A stretch of DNA of 64,000 nucleotides from Alphaproteobacteria bacterium. Its GTDB lineage: Bacteria > Pseudomonadota > Alphaproteobacteria > SMXS01. Numbering within the stretch: position 1 is the stretch's first letter; every line of letters starts with the position of its first letter. The DNA lies in assembly GCA_028284945.1 (NCBI GenBank), contig JANQQJ010000024.1, forward strand, positions 1 through 64,000, in the 5' to 3' direction. Shown piece by piece: positions 24,480-32,711 of the stretch. The translations under genes were made by a program, and so were the position numbers. Below the pieces are notes generated by a model. That model was not told the origin of the DNA and made no database searches. It saw nothing but the letters and a program-made list of their open reading frames with translations.

Positions 24480-26069
24480 ATGGCGGATTATGATTTCATC
24501 ATTGTTGGGGCCGGATCGGCCGGCTGTGTGCTTGCCAACCGGCTTTCTGCCAATCCGAACAATCGGGTTCTGCTGCTTGAAGCAGGCAAGAAAGACTCAT
24601 CGCCCTTTATTCACATGCCTGCCGGCCTGTCACAGCTCGTCCCGAAGGAAGACCACAACTGGTACTTCTGGACCGAGCCGCAGGAGCATCTGTTCGGCCG
24701 CGAGCTGTTCTGGCCGCGTGGCAAGGTGCTGGGTGGCTCCAGCTCAATCAACGGGATGGTCTATATTCGTGGCCATGCTTCGGATTATGACCATTGGCGC
24801 CAGCTTGGCTGCCGTGGCTGGTCGTTTGAAGATGTCCTGCCCTACTTCAAGAAATCCGAAACCTGTGAACGTGGATCAGATGACTTTCACGGCGCCGATG
24901 GCGAGCTGAATGTCACCTCCAAGGTAATGGATCACCCAATGACCAAGGCGTTTGTCGACGCCTCGGTTCAGGCGGGCTTTAAGAAAGCCGATGATTTCAA
25001 CGGGGCTGACCAGGAAGGCGTCAACACCTACGATTTCACCATCAAGGACGGTAAGCGCCAAAGCGCTGCTGTTGCATTCCTGCATCCGGTGATGAATCGC
25101 GAAAATCTAACCGTCGAAACCGACGCGCTGACGACCCGCGTGTTATTCACCGAGGGCAAAGCATCGGGTGTCGAATACCGGCAGGGCGTCGAATTAAAGA
25201 CAGCAAGCGCAGACCGCGAGGTCGTGCTCTCCGGCGGGGCAATCAACTCGCCGCAACTGCTGCTTCTTTCCGGCATCGGGCCGGGCGCGCAGCTACAGCA
25301 TCTGGGCATACCGATCATTAAGGACCTGCCGGGTGTCGGTGAAAACCTTCAGGATCATCTGGACGTATTGCTGCGATGGCGGTCGCTGCAGCCGATATCC
25401 GCCTATGGCGCCTCGAAGTTCCCGAACAACGCGCTGACCCTGTTGCGCTGGCGGCTTGCATCCTCAGGCTGGGGCGCTGCCGCGCCGACACCGGGCGGTG
25501 CGTTTTTGAAGACGCGGCCAGAGCTGGAACGACCCGACATTCAGCTTCATCAGATGAATGTCGCAAGTGCCCCGCATGGCCTGGAACCACCGAAAGAACA
25601 CGGCTTTCAGGTTCATGTCTGTCAGTTACGGCCGGAAAGCCGTGGAACGGTCAGCCTGTCATCCCCGCTGCCAAAGGATCACCCGAAAATCGACCCGAAC
25701 TATCTGTCGGCGCCCGGCGACCTGGAAGTGCTGCGCGATGGGCTAAAGATCGTGCGTAATATCGTCAATCAATCTGCATTCGAACCCTTTCGCGGCGAGG
25801 AAACCTGGCCTGGGATCGAGGTCGATGAGGATTATGAAATCGATGCCGCCATCCGCAGCAGTGCCGAGACGCTCTATCACCCGGTCGGCACCTGCAAAAT
25901 GGGCCATGACGAGATGGCAGTCGTCGATGATGAGCTGCGGGTCCACGGCGTGCCCGGACTGCGTGTCGTGGATGCGTCCATCATGCCGACACTGATCGGC
26001 GGCAACACCAATGCACCCGCCATTATGATCGCGGAAAAAGCCGCCGATATGATGCTGGCGACCCCCTAG
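24480..26069 (+). CDS. GMC family FAD-dependent alcohol oxidoreductase
   Basis: A 529-residue flavoprotein related to choline and alcohol dehydrogenases. FAD-binding motif IIVGAGSAGCVLANRL (about 6-21) leads to LLLEAGK; the GMC signature RGKVLGGSSSINGMVYIRG is near residue 80. Catalytic His in YHPVGTCKMG (about 467) and GGNTNAPA (Asn about 509) form the usual His/Asn pair. It would oxidise a primary alcohol to aldehyde; a P450 encoded downstream could create that alcohol (inference). No signal peptide. Confidence 0.95.
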   Translation: MADYDFIIVGAGSAGCVLANRLSANPNNRVLLLEAGKKDSSPFIHMPAGLSQLVPKEDHNWYFWTEPQEHLFGRELFWPRGKVLGGSSSINGMVYIRGHASDYDHWRQLGCRGWSFEDVLPYFKKSETCERGSDDFHGADGELNVTSKVMDHPMTKAFVDASVQAGFKKADDFNGADQEGVNTYDFTIKDGKRQSAAVAFLHPVMNRENLTVETDALTTRVLFTEGKASGVEYRQGVELKTASADREVVLSGGAINSPQLLLLSGIGPGAQLQHLGIPIIKDLPGVGENLQDHLDVLLRWRSLQPISAYGASKFPNNALTLLRWRLASSGWGAAAPTPGGAFLKTRPELERPDIQLHQMNVASAPHGLEPPKEHGFQVHVCQLRPESRGTVSLSSPLPKDHPKIDPNYLSAPGDLEVLRDGLKIVRNIVNQSAFEPFRGEETWPGIEVDEDYEIDAAIRSSAETLYHPVGTCKMGHDEMAVVDDELRVHGVPGLRVVDASIMPTLIGGNTNAPAIMIAEKAADMMLATP

Positions 26070-26108
26070 TCAGCTGTTAAACTTGTTTCTGAATTAGAGA
26101 GAACGTCT

Positions 26109-27467
26109 TTGTCTTCATCGCCCGACTCGGCGAAATCCGAGCCCTTCCCCAGTCCGATCTATGCCTGGTTCGTTGTTTCACTGCTGATTCTGGCCGCCTT
26201 TATCGGTTACATCGACCGGCAGATTCCGGCAATCGTCAGCGGCCCGATGCAAGAGGATCTGGGCGTCAGCGATACCGAGATCAGTTCGCTCTACGGCATC
26301 TTTGCCCTGTTCTACGCGATCGCTGGCATCCCGATTGCCTGGCTCGCGGACCGAAAAAGCCGCAAGTATATTCTGGCCATCGGCATTTTCTTCTGGTCGG
26401 CGATGACCATGGTCTCCGGCCTGACGCGGAATTTCGCCATCATCACCCTCGCCCGAATTGGCGTCGGTGTGGGTGAGGCGACATTGACGCCCGTCCAGAA
26501 CTCGCTGGTGGGCGACTATTTTCCCCGCGAGAAGATCGCGCTTGCCCTCAGCGTGCTGCAGGCCGGGCCGATCATCGGCTCGGGCATCGGCTTCATCATT
26601 GGCGGCTATGTCTTCGACCTGGCGGAGAGACTTCCACCGGTGGTGATGCCGGGCATGGGCGAACTGAAACCCTGGCAGTTGACCTTCTTCTATATGGGCA
26701 TCCCGGGCTTTCTGATTGCGATAATGTTTCTGCTCATTCGTGAACCGGTTCGGCGTCAGACGCTGGGCGCCGTCAAAACCGCAAAGGACAAGCCTGAGGC
26801 GGGCGTGTTGTCCGGATTCTACCGCCAATACTGGAAGACGCTGATTCCCCATCATCTGGGTTTCTTGTGCTTTGCCCTGCTTGGCTACGCGTTTGTGTTC
26901 TGGACCATCCCCTTGTTTACCCGGGTACACGGTCTGGACGCGGCGGACGCCTCCATCACCTTTGGCTGGATTTTCGTGTTTGCCGGACCACTGGGGCCGA
27001 TCATTGTCGCGTACGTGGCAAAGTGGTTGGCGCAAAAGGGCCGCCATGACGCGAACATTGTCGTGCCCATGCTGGGCGCGTTGATCGGGGTCTTTGTCGT
27101 CGCGGCCATCCCACTGATGCCGTCGCCGACCTGGGCGTTCATCCTTTATGCGCCGGCGCTGATCTTCGTGAATTCGCCGTTCGCGATGGCCTATGCGTCA
27201 CTTACCGTGATTGCGCCCGCCTCGATCCGGGCACGGGTCGCCGCCGTCTACATGCTCGTGTCGTCCTTCGGCATGTTCCTGGGGCCGCCGATTGCCGGTG
27301 CCTTCAATGATGTCGTTTTCCCGGGCACCGACGGCGTACGCTGGTCACTGATTACCGTGACGGCCATCTTCGGTTTTCTGGGCCTTGTCTCACTCATGTT
27401 TGCCCGCCGGCCCTATGCTGAAGCGGCCGCCGCAGCAGAACGGGACGACGCCCTGTCCAAGGATTAG
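26109..27467 (+). CDS. MFS transporter (spinster-like)
   Basis: A 452-residue, 12-helix carrier. The N-terminal helix ends FIGYIDRQIPAIVSGPMQ; the loop 2-3 motif reads GIPIAWLADRKSRKYILAIG, and GVGVGEATLTPVQNSLVGDYFPREKIALALSV is the typical fourth-helix block. The start is TTG 26109 (GAGAGA upstream). It lies between the GMC oxidoreductase and a P450, so it probably imports the substrate or exports an intermediate. Confidence 0.92.
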   Translation: MSSSPDSAKSEPFPSPIYAWFVVSLLILAAFIGYIDRQIPAIVSGPMQEDLGVSDTEISSLYGIFALFYAIAGIPIAWLADRKSRKYILAIGIFFWSAMTMVSGLTRNFAIITLARIGVGVGEATLTPVQNSLVGDYFPREKIALALSVLQAGPIIGSGIGFIIGGYVFDLAERLPPVVMPGMGELKPWQLTFFYMGIPGFLIAIMFLLIREPVRRQTLGAVKTAKDKPEAGVLSGFYRQYWKTLIPHHLGFLCFALLGYAFVFWTIPLFTRVHGLDAADASITFGWIFVFAGPLGPIIVAYVAKWLAQKGRHDANIVVPMLGALIGVFVVAAIPLMPSPTWAFILYAPALIFVNSPFAMAYASLTVIAPASIRARVAAVYMLVSSFGMFLGPPIAGAFNDVVFPGTDGVRWSLITVTAIFGFLGLVSLMFARRPYAEAAAAAERDDALSKD

Positions 27468-27539
27468 CAAGCAAGGTTTTCCAAACCATCGAAGTCGAGC
27501 TACCCTGTATCAGCAGAATTTGCACGGGGGAGAGCAACG

Positions 27540-28814
27540 ATGAGTACACAGCCGGACGAGCAGGAAGCCGAAAAGAGGCTGGAAGATTATTCGCTGTTGG
27601 ACCCGCAGGTGCACGCCTGCCCCTATGAGTTCTTTCAGCGCTTGCGCAATGAATGCCCGGTCTACCGGATGCCGGAAACCGGCACCTATATGATCACCCG
27701 GTATGAGGATATCCGGGCGATCAAACGGAACCCGGCCGACTTTACGTCCAACATCACGGTGCAGGAGCGGGGCAAGGACCGCATCGAGCTGATGAAGGAA
27801 CATGACGCGATCCTGGCCAAATATGGCTGGGATAACGTCCAGACTCTGCAGCGTACCGACCCACCGCAGCACAATCGCTGGCGGCAGCTGATCGACCGGA
27901 CCTTTACCGCCAGCCGCGTACGGGAATTGAAACCGCATATTGATGCCATGGTGCACGAACTGATCGACGAATGGATCGATGACGGCGAGTGTGAGTTCGT
28001 CAGCCAATATGCAATCCCGCTGCCCTGCAAGGTGATCGCCGGGCAGCTGGGGGTCGGCGACACCGACTTCTGGAAGCTGAAGGCCTGGTCCGATGCCATG
28101 CTGGAACCGGCCAGCCCGACCTGCCCGCCGGAAAAGGTGACCGAACACGCTCACTCTGTCGTTGAATCCCAACACCACTTCTACAAGGTGTTCGAAGATC
28201 GGCGGAAACAACCACAGAACGACATCATGTCGGCGCTGGTGAACACCGATATGGGCGATGAACCGCCGCTTACCATGCATGAGCTGCAAAACCTGATGAA
28301 CCAATTGCTGACCGGCGGCAACGAAACCACCACAAGCGCGATCTCTCACGCCATGTGGAACCTGCTCAAGTTCCCGGATCAGATGGCGCGTCTGCGCGAA
28401 GACCAGTCGTGGCTGAAGAATTTCGTTGAGGAGACGCTGCGCTTCGAAACGCCGGTGCTGGGACTTGCACGGAAAACCACCCGGGATGTCGAGGTGAGTG
28501 GCACACCGATCCCTGAAGGCTCCATGGTGGTGCTGACCTATGCCGCGGCCAACCGCGACGAAGACAAGTTCGATGACGGCGAAGACTTCGACGTCACCCG
28601 CAAGAATGCCGGTGCGCATATCGCCTTCGGCATGGGCGCTCATTTCTGCCCCGGTGCGATGCTGGCGCGGCAAGAAATTCTATCGACTTTCGAGGCGCTG
28701 CTGGACCGATTGGACAAGATCGAAATCGCCCGCCCCCTGCCCGACGAAACCCATCAGCGCAGCGTCTTTCTGCACCAGATGAAGGAATTGCCGATCAAGT
28801 TCACGACGCGATAA
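27540..28814 (+). CDS. Cytochrome P450 (first of tandem pair)
   Basis: A 424-residue soluble class I P450. I-helix motif GGNETTT (about 260), the ExxR motif EETLRFE, and the haem loop FGMGAHFCPG with Cys at residue 370. It needs a ferredoxin and reductase, which are not encoded in the window. Near-identical length and the same Cys position as the P450 at 29.5 kb indicate duplication. It would hydroxylate an unactivated carbon. GNETT I-helices occur in steroid- and terpene-acting P450s such as CYP125, but that does not fix the substrate. Confidence 0.96.
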   Translation: MSTQPDEQEAEKRLEDYSLLDPQVHACPYEFFQRLRNECPVYRMPETGTYMITRYEDIRAIKRNPADFTSNITVQERGKDRIELMKEHDAILAKYGWDNVQTLQRTDPPQHNRWRQLIDRTFTASRVRELKPHIDAMVHELIDEWIDDGECEFVSQYAIPLPCKVIAGQLGVGDTDFWKLKAWSDAMLEPASPTCPPEKVTEHAHSVVESQHHFYKVFEDRRKQPQNDIMSALVNTDMGDEPPLTMHELQNLMNQLLTGGNETTTSAISHAMWNLLKFPDQMARLREDQSWLKNFVEETLRFETPVLGLARKTTRDVEVSGTPIPEGSMVVLTYAAANRDEDKFDDGEDFDVTRKNAGAHIAFGMGAHFCPGAMLARQEILSTFEALLDRLDKIEIARPLPDETHQRSVFLHQMKELPIKFTTR

Positions 28815-28828
28815 GACGCAACCTCGGC

Positions 28829-28911
28829 GTCATTGCGAGCGAGCATAGCGAGCGCGGCAATCCAGAGCGAGACTATGGATTGCTTCGTCCCTGCGCTCCT
28901 CGCAATGACGG
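28829..28911. repeat. REP-like palindromic intergenic repeat (83 bases)
   Basis: Ends are perfect 12-base inverted repeats (CGTCATTGCGAG 28829-28840 / CTCGCAATGACG 28900-28911). Inside is a second inverted pair (GCAATCCA / TGGATTGC). This is the widely distributed TCATTGCGAG...GCAATCCA...TGGATTGC...CGCAATGA element family found between genes of many Proteobacteria. It lies 15 bases after the P450 stop and could act as an mRNA stem or terminator. Confidence 0.85.
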
Positions 28912-28956
28912 AGTCGTGTTAGACTTTGCGCTGCGGATCAATAGCAGGAGCGGGAT

Positions 28957-29382
28957 ATGTCAGAAACACGCGAACGCAAAGGCCATTGCCTCTGCGGGGC
29001 CATCAAAATCACCGCGACCAAGGCGAGCAACAGTGTGGGCGCCTGCCACTGCAATATGTGCCGCCAATGGTCAGGCGGTCCCTATCTTGCGATCGATTGC
29101 GGTACGGATGTTTCCATCGTTGGCGAAGAGCATGTCGGCATATTCAGCTCGTCCGAATGGGCAGATCGTGGCTTCTGTAAAACCTGCGGCAGCGCCCTGT
29201 TTTACCGGGTTAAGGCTTCCGGCCAGCTGATCATGGCGGCAGGATTGTTCACCGATGAGGATGGCCTGGTCTTCGATCATCAGGTCTTTATCGACGAACG
29301 GCCAGGCTATTACGAATTCGCCAACAAAACCGAGGACAAGACAGGCGCAGAACTGTTCGCGGAGTTTGCATCCCAAGACTAG
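28957..29382 (+). CDS. GFA/CENP-V family zinc protein
   Basis: A 141-residue protein of the family named for a glutathione-dependent formaldehyde-activating enzyme. Zinc ligands are visible as C-x-C (11, 13), ACHCNMC (30, 32, 35) and FCKTC (74, 77). Most members lack proven activity on S-hydroxymethylglutathione. It lies between the two P450 genes and after the repeat; P450-driven demethylation yields formaldehyde, so a detoxification role is conceivable but unproven. A second copy is at 56.5 kb. Confidence 0.92.
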   Translation: MSETRERKGHCLCGAIKITATKASNSVGACHCNMCRQWSGGPYLAIDCGTDVSIVGEEHVGIFSSSEWADRGFCKTCGSALFYRVKASGQLIMAAGLFTDEDGLVFDHQVFIDERPGYYEFANKTEDKTGAELFAEFASQD

Positions 29383-29407
29383 CGTCCTTGAAGCGCCTTG
29401 ACTCAGC

Positions 29408-29436
29408 TTGAAACGCCTATGGGCGCAATGTAACTA
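29408..29436 (+). promoter_or_regulatory. Candidate promoter of the second P450 gene
   Basis: TTGAAA (29408-29413) and TAACTA (29431-29436) with a 17-base spacer containing CGCCTATGGGCG, a partial palindrome. The -10 is imperfect. Confidence 0.35.
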
Positions 29437-29469
29437 TCCCTAGATACCAATCGAACGGGGATAGAGACC

Positions 29470-30744
29470 ATGAGTACGCTTGAACGCGCGCCCGAAGCAA
29501 GCGGCGCTCCGCTTTCCGAATTCAACCCCCTCGACCGCCAGACGCAGGCCTGTCCCTATCCGTTTTACAAGACCATGCGGTCGGAATGTCCGGTGTTCCA
29601 GGCCCCGCAGACGGGCATGTACTACGTCACGAAGTATGAAGACATCCGCTTCATCAAGCGCAACCCGCAACTGTTTTCATCGAACATGGTGCCGACCGAC
29701 CGGGCCGGGTTGACCGAGGCGCAAAAGAAACATGCCGAGGTCTTTGCGAAATATGGCTGGTCTCACGTTCAGGCACTGCAGCGGACCGACCCACCCGCGC
29801 ATGACCGCTGGCGCAAACTGATTGACCGTACGTTTACAGCCACCCGTGTGAACGGCATGAAAGACTATGTGGACGAAATGGTCCACGAACTGATCGACGC
29901 GTTCATCGACAATGGCGAGTGTGAATTCGTACACGATTTCTGCATCCCGTTGCCTTGCAAGGTCATCGCCGATCAGCTGGGTCTGCCACGCGACGAATAT
30001 CTCAGCCTTAAAGCCTGGTCGGATGCAATGCTGACGCCAGGCGGCCTGATGGCAACGGACGAAGAAATCGTCCAATGCGCCTATACCGAGGTCGAAGCCC
30101 AGCACTTCTTCTACAAGGTTTTCGAAGATCGGCGCAAAAACCCCAAGGACGACATCATGTCGGCCCTGGTAAACACCCGGTTCGAGGGCGAAGAACCGCT
30201 TTCCATGCATGAGCTGCAAAATATGATGAACCAGCTCATTACCGGCGGCAACGAAACCACCACAAGCGCCCTGGCGCACGCCATGTGGAACCTGCTGAAG
30301 AACCCGGAGCAAATGGCCAAACTGCGCGCGGACCGGTCGCTGGTGAAGAATTTCGTCGAAGAAACCTTGCGATACGAGACGCCGGTGCTGGGGCTGTTCC
30401 GCAAGGCCACCCAGGATGTCGAACTGCGTGATGTAACGATCCCGAAAGACGGCATCATCTTCATGGCCTATGGCGCGGCCAACCGGGATGAAGAAAAATT
30501 CGACGATGGCGAAGAATTCGACGTCAGCCGCAAGAACGCAGGGGCACAAATCGCCTTTGGCATGGGCGCGCATTTCTGTCCTGGTGCCATGCTCGCCCGG
30601 CGGGAAATCTATTCGGCGTTCGAGATCATTCTCGACCGCATGGAAGACATCCAGCTCGCCCGCCCGCTCAATGAATTCACCCACGACCCGAGTATATTCC
30701 TGCATCAGCTGACAGAGCTGCCCATCACCTTCAAAAAGGCGTAG
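29470..30744 (+). CDS. Cytochrome P450 (second of tandem pair)
   Basis: A 424-residue paralogue of the 27.5 kb P450 with the same motifs: QRTDPPAHDRWR, VHELIDAFIDNGECEFV, GGNETTT, EETLRYE and FGMGAHFCPG with haem Cys370. Surface positions differ most. The pair may split substrate range or successive oxidation steps. A lipoprotein gene starts 5 bases after its stop. No redox partner is in the window. Confidence 0.96.
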   Translation: MSTLERAPEASGAPLSEFNPLDRQTQACPYPFYKTMRSECPVFQAPQTGMYYVTKYEDIRFIKRNPQLFSSNMVPTDRAGLTEAQKKHAEVFAKYGWSHVQALQRTDPPAHDRWRKLIDRTFTATRVNGMKDYVDEMVHELIDAFIDNGECEFVHDFCIPLPCKVIADQLGLPRDEYLSLKAWSDAMLTPGGLMATDEEIVQCAYTEVEAQHFFYKVFEDRRKNPKDDIMSALVNTRFEGEEPLSMHELQNMMNQLITGGNETTTSALAHAMWNLLKNPEQMAKLRADRSLVKNFVEETLRYETPVLGLFRKATQDVELRDVTIPKDGIIFMAYGAANRDEEKFDDGEEFDVSRKNAGAQIAFGMGAHFCPGAMLARREIYSAFEIILDRMEDIQLARPLNEFTHDPSIFLHQLTELPITFKKA

Positions 30745-30749
30745 GGCAA

Positions 30750-31232
30750 ATGCGGATCAACAGCTCAGGAATTGCATTTGCTGCACTTTTGCTCGTGGCA
30801 CCGGTCGCTGCCTGCGCGGAGGCTGACGCCGGCCCAGCCACCCCGCAAGAGGCCGTCGATGGGTTCTATGGCGCGCTGAACGCCATGTTCACCGGCGATC
30901 TGGAACCGATGAAGGCTGTTTGGTCGCACGCGGACGACGTGACCTATATGGGCCCGACGGGTGGCTTCCGGGTCGGCTGGGACGACGTGCTGGCCGACTG
31001 GCAGGGACAGGCCGACCAGAAGCTGGGCGGCAAGGTCGAGCCCAGCGATATTCACATCGTTACGGGGCCTGAGATCGCCATCGTCAAGAACAGGGAGCGT
31101 GGCGAGAATGTCGGCCCGGATGGCGATCCGCTGGTCGTCGAGCTGCGCGCCAGTTTGGTGCTGCGCAAGGAAGACGGCGTCTGGAAAGTGATCGGCCACC
31201 AGACCGACCTGCTGCCTTTCCTAAGCGAGTAG
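30750..31232 (+). CDS. Exported NTF2/SnoaL-like lipoprotein
   Basis: A 160-residue protein with a signal ending PVAAC, a probable lipobox (Cys22), then a DUF4440/SnoaL-type domain (AVDGFYGALNAMFTGDLEPMKAVWSHADDVTYMGPTGGFRVGWDDVLADW, DGVWKVIGHQTDLLPF). Its export separates it from the cytoplasmic NTF2-like proteins. It is coupled closely to the second P450 gene (5 bases). The function is unknown, perhaps binding or handling the substrate in the periplasm. Confidence 0.83.
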   Translation: MRINSSGIAFAALLLVAPVAACAEADAGPATPQEAVDGFYGALNAMFTGDLEPMKAVWSHADDVTYMGPTGGFRVGWDDVLADWQGQADQKLGGKVEPSDIHIVTGPEIAIVKNRERGENVGPDGDPLVVELRASLVLRKEDGVWKVIGHQTDLLPFLSE

Positions 31233-31240
31233 ATCAGGCC

Positions 31241-31975
31241 TTAGTCGACGTTGCTGATCTTGGACAGCATCTCGCGCGCCTGACCGGGCGTCTGACCGTA
31301 GAGCAGCGACTTCGCTTCGTCTGAAATCTGCCCCGGTGTGGCGGCGATATCCCTACCGATTTCATAAGCCCTTTGGACAGCGGGCCGTTCGCCCATCGCC
31401 TCGAACCAGCGCTTCAGGTTTGGCATAGCGTCAAGGTCCTGGCCCTGCAGCTCGTGCAGCGTGATCCAGCCCCAGTTAGCCATATCGGCGATCGAGTATT
31501 CGTTGTTGGCGATCCAGTCCTGCCCTTCCAGCTTCCAGTCTAGAAGATTCCAGAGCCGCGACACCTCGTTGGTATAGCGGTCGATGGCGTACTGGATTTT
31601 CTCAGGCGCATAGGCACGGAAATGATTGGCCTGTCCGCCCATCGGGCCGGTGCCACCCATCTGCCACATCACCCATTGCATAACCTTGGCGCGCTTGTAT
31701 GGATCCGATGGCCAGAACTGCCCGGTCTTTTCAGCCAGGTGGATCAGGATCGCCCCTGACTCAAACAACGCCAAGGGTTGGCCGTCCGGCCCTTTGACGT
31801 CGTGATCGACCATGGCCGGCACCCGGTTGTTCGGGCTTATGGCCAGGAACTCGGGTTCAAATTGCTGCCCGATCAGGATGTTGACCGGAACGACATTATA
31901 GTCGAGCCCACACTCCTCGAGCATGATGCTGACCTTCCAGGTGTTGGGTGTCGGGAAATAGTAGAGATCGATCAT
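31241..31975 (-). CDS. Glutathione S-transferase, Nu/YfcG-like
   Basis: A 244-residue thioredoxin-fold plus helical GST. The active-site segment FPTPNTWKVSIMLEE has the Thr-Pro-Asn of YfcG-type enzymes, which have disulfide-bond reductase activity. ISPNNRVPAMVD carries the cis-Pro loop, and ALFESGAILIHLAEK follows. It lies 12 bases after the MAPEG gene in one transcript. Together with ggt at 4.4 kb this points to glutathione chemistry. Confidence 0.93.
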   Translation of the reverse strand: MIDLYYFPTPNTWKVSIMLEECGLDYNVVPVNILIGQQFEPEFLAISPNNRVPAMVDHDVKGPDGQPLALFESGAILIHLAEKTGQFWPSDPYKRAKVMQWVMWQMGGTGPMGGQANHFRAYAPEKIQYAIDRYTNEVSRLWNLLDWKLEGQDWIANNEYSIADMANWGWITLHELQGQDLDAMPNLKRWFEAMGERPAVQRAYEIGRDIAATPGQISDEAKSLLYGQTPGQAREMLSKISNVD

Positions 31976-31987
31976 GGTGTTGGCTCC

Positions 31988-32641
31988 TTAGGTCAGGATC
32001 AGATAATAGGTCGACGCAACGACCATGTAGCTCAGGGCGAGCAGGGTTGATTGGATCCCTACAATCCGGCCAAAGCTCGCATAGGGATTGGTGGTATAGC
32101 CCCAGGCATGCAGATAGCGCGCGACCGTGAATATGGCGCCGCCGAAATGAACCATCAGCGCGGGCGCCCCGGACCATTCCAGCGCGATCAGCAACGCCAG
32201 CCCGGTGGGTACATATTCGGTGAAATTGGCATGGACGCGGGCGATCTGATCGCCCTTGGCATTGTCGTCCTCAGCCGACGAGATCGCGGCCTTTACACGG
32301 AAGTGCAGCACATTATATGTCAACAAGACCAACAGAAAGCCCAGCGCCGCGGCATAGTAAAGGCTGATCGGAACATCGATTCCGGCCGTGGGCACGCTCA
32401 GCCCGGGCCCCATCACGTTGGCACCGATGATCAGCACCACGCCCACCACAAGGCAGGCCCAGGCCCCACGCATGAAATTCATGAAGATGCCAATGATCAT
32501 CTCGGGCGGCTGATGTTCCTGACCGGATGGATCTTTGCCATAGGGTAGAATGCGCCGATAGGCATAGGTGATGCCAAGGCCGACCATAATGAACGCCGCG
32601 CCCAGCGCCGTGCCGAACACGCTGATATTCAGGTCTTCCAT
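31988..32641 (-). CDS. MAPEG family membrane protein, long form
   Basis: A 217-residue protein whose C-terminal 130 residues match MAPEG (ARVHANFTEYVPTGLALLIALEWSGAP, RYLHAWGYTTNPYASFGR), preceded by an extra helical region of about 85 residues with two membrane segments. Family members conjugate glutathione to lipophilic compounds or reduce peroxides. The RVHANFTE segment is the glutathione-site signature. First gene of a two-gene operon with the GST. Confidence 0.9.
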   Translation of the reverse strand: MEDLNISVFGTALGAAFIMVGLGITYAYRRILPYGKDPSGQEHQPPEMIIGIFMNFMRGAWACLVVGVVLIIGANVMGPGLSVPTAGIDVPISLYYAAALGFLLVLLTYNVLHFRVKAAISSAEDDNAKGDQIARVHANFTEYVPTGLALLIALEWSGAPALMVHFGGAIFTVARYLHAWGYTTNPYASFGRIVGIQSTLLALSYMVVASTYYLILT

Positions 32642-32652
32642 ACTCTCCCCCC

Positions 32653-32681
32653 TTGGTGGACCTTCAGCTTGGTTCTACTAT
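32653..32681 (+). promoter_or_regulatory. Promoter of the acyl-CoA dehydrogenase pair
   Basis: TTGGTG (32653-32658) and TACTAT (32676-32681) with a 17-base spacer in the 70-base divergent gap between the MAPEG and acyl-CoA dehydrogenase genes. Confidence 0.5.
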
Positions 32682-32711
32682 AAACGAGGCGAGCTGGAGG
32701 TAGGGAGCCTT

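Noticed and set aside
27510-28673. 387-codon minus-strand frame opposite the first P450
   Set aside because: It is the mirror of a conserved P450 with haem loop and ExxR motif. The same kind of shadow lies opposite the other two P450s (29677-30705, 38885-39985).
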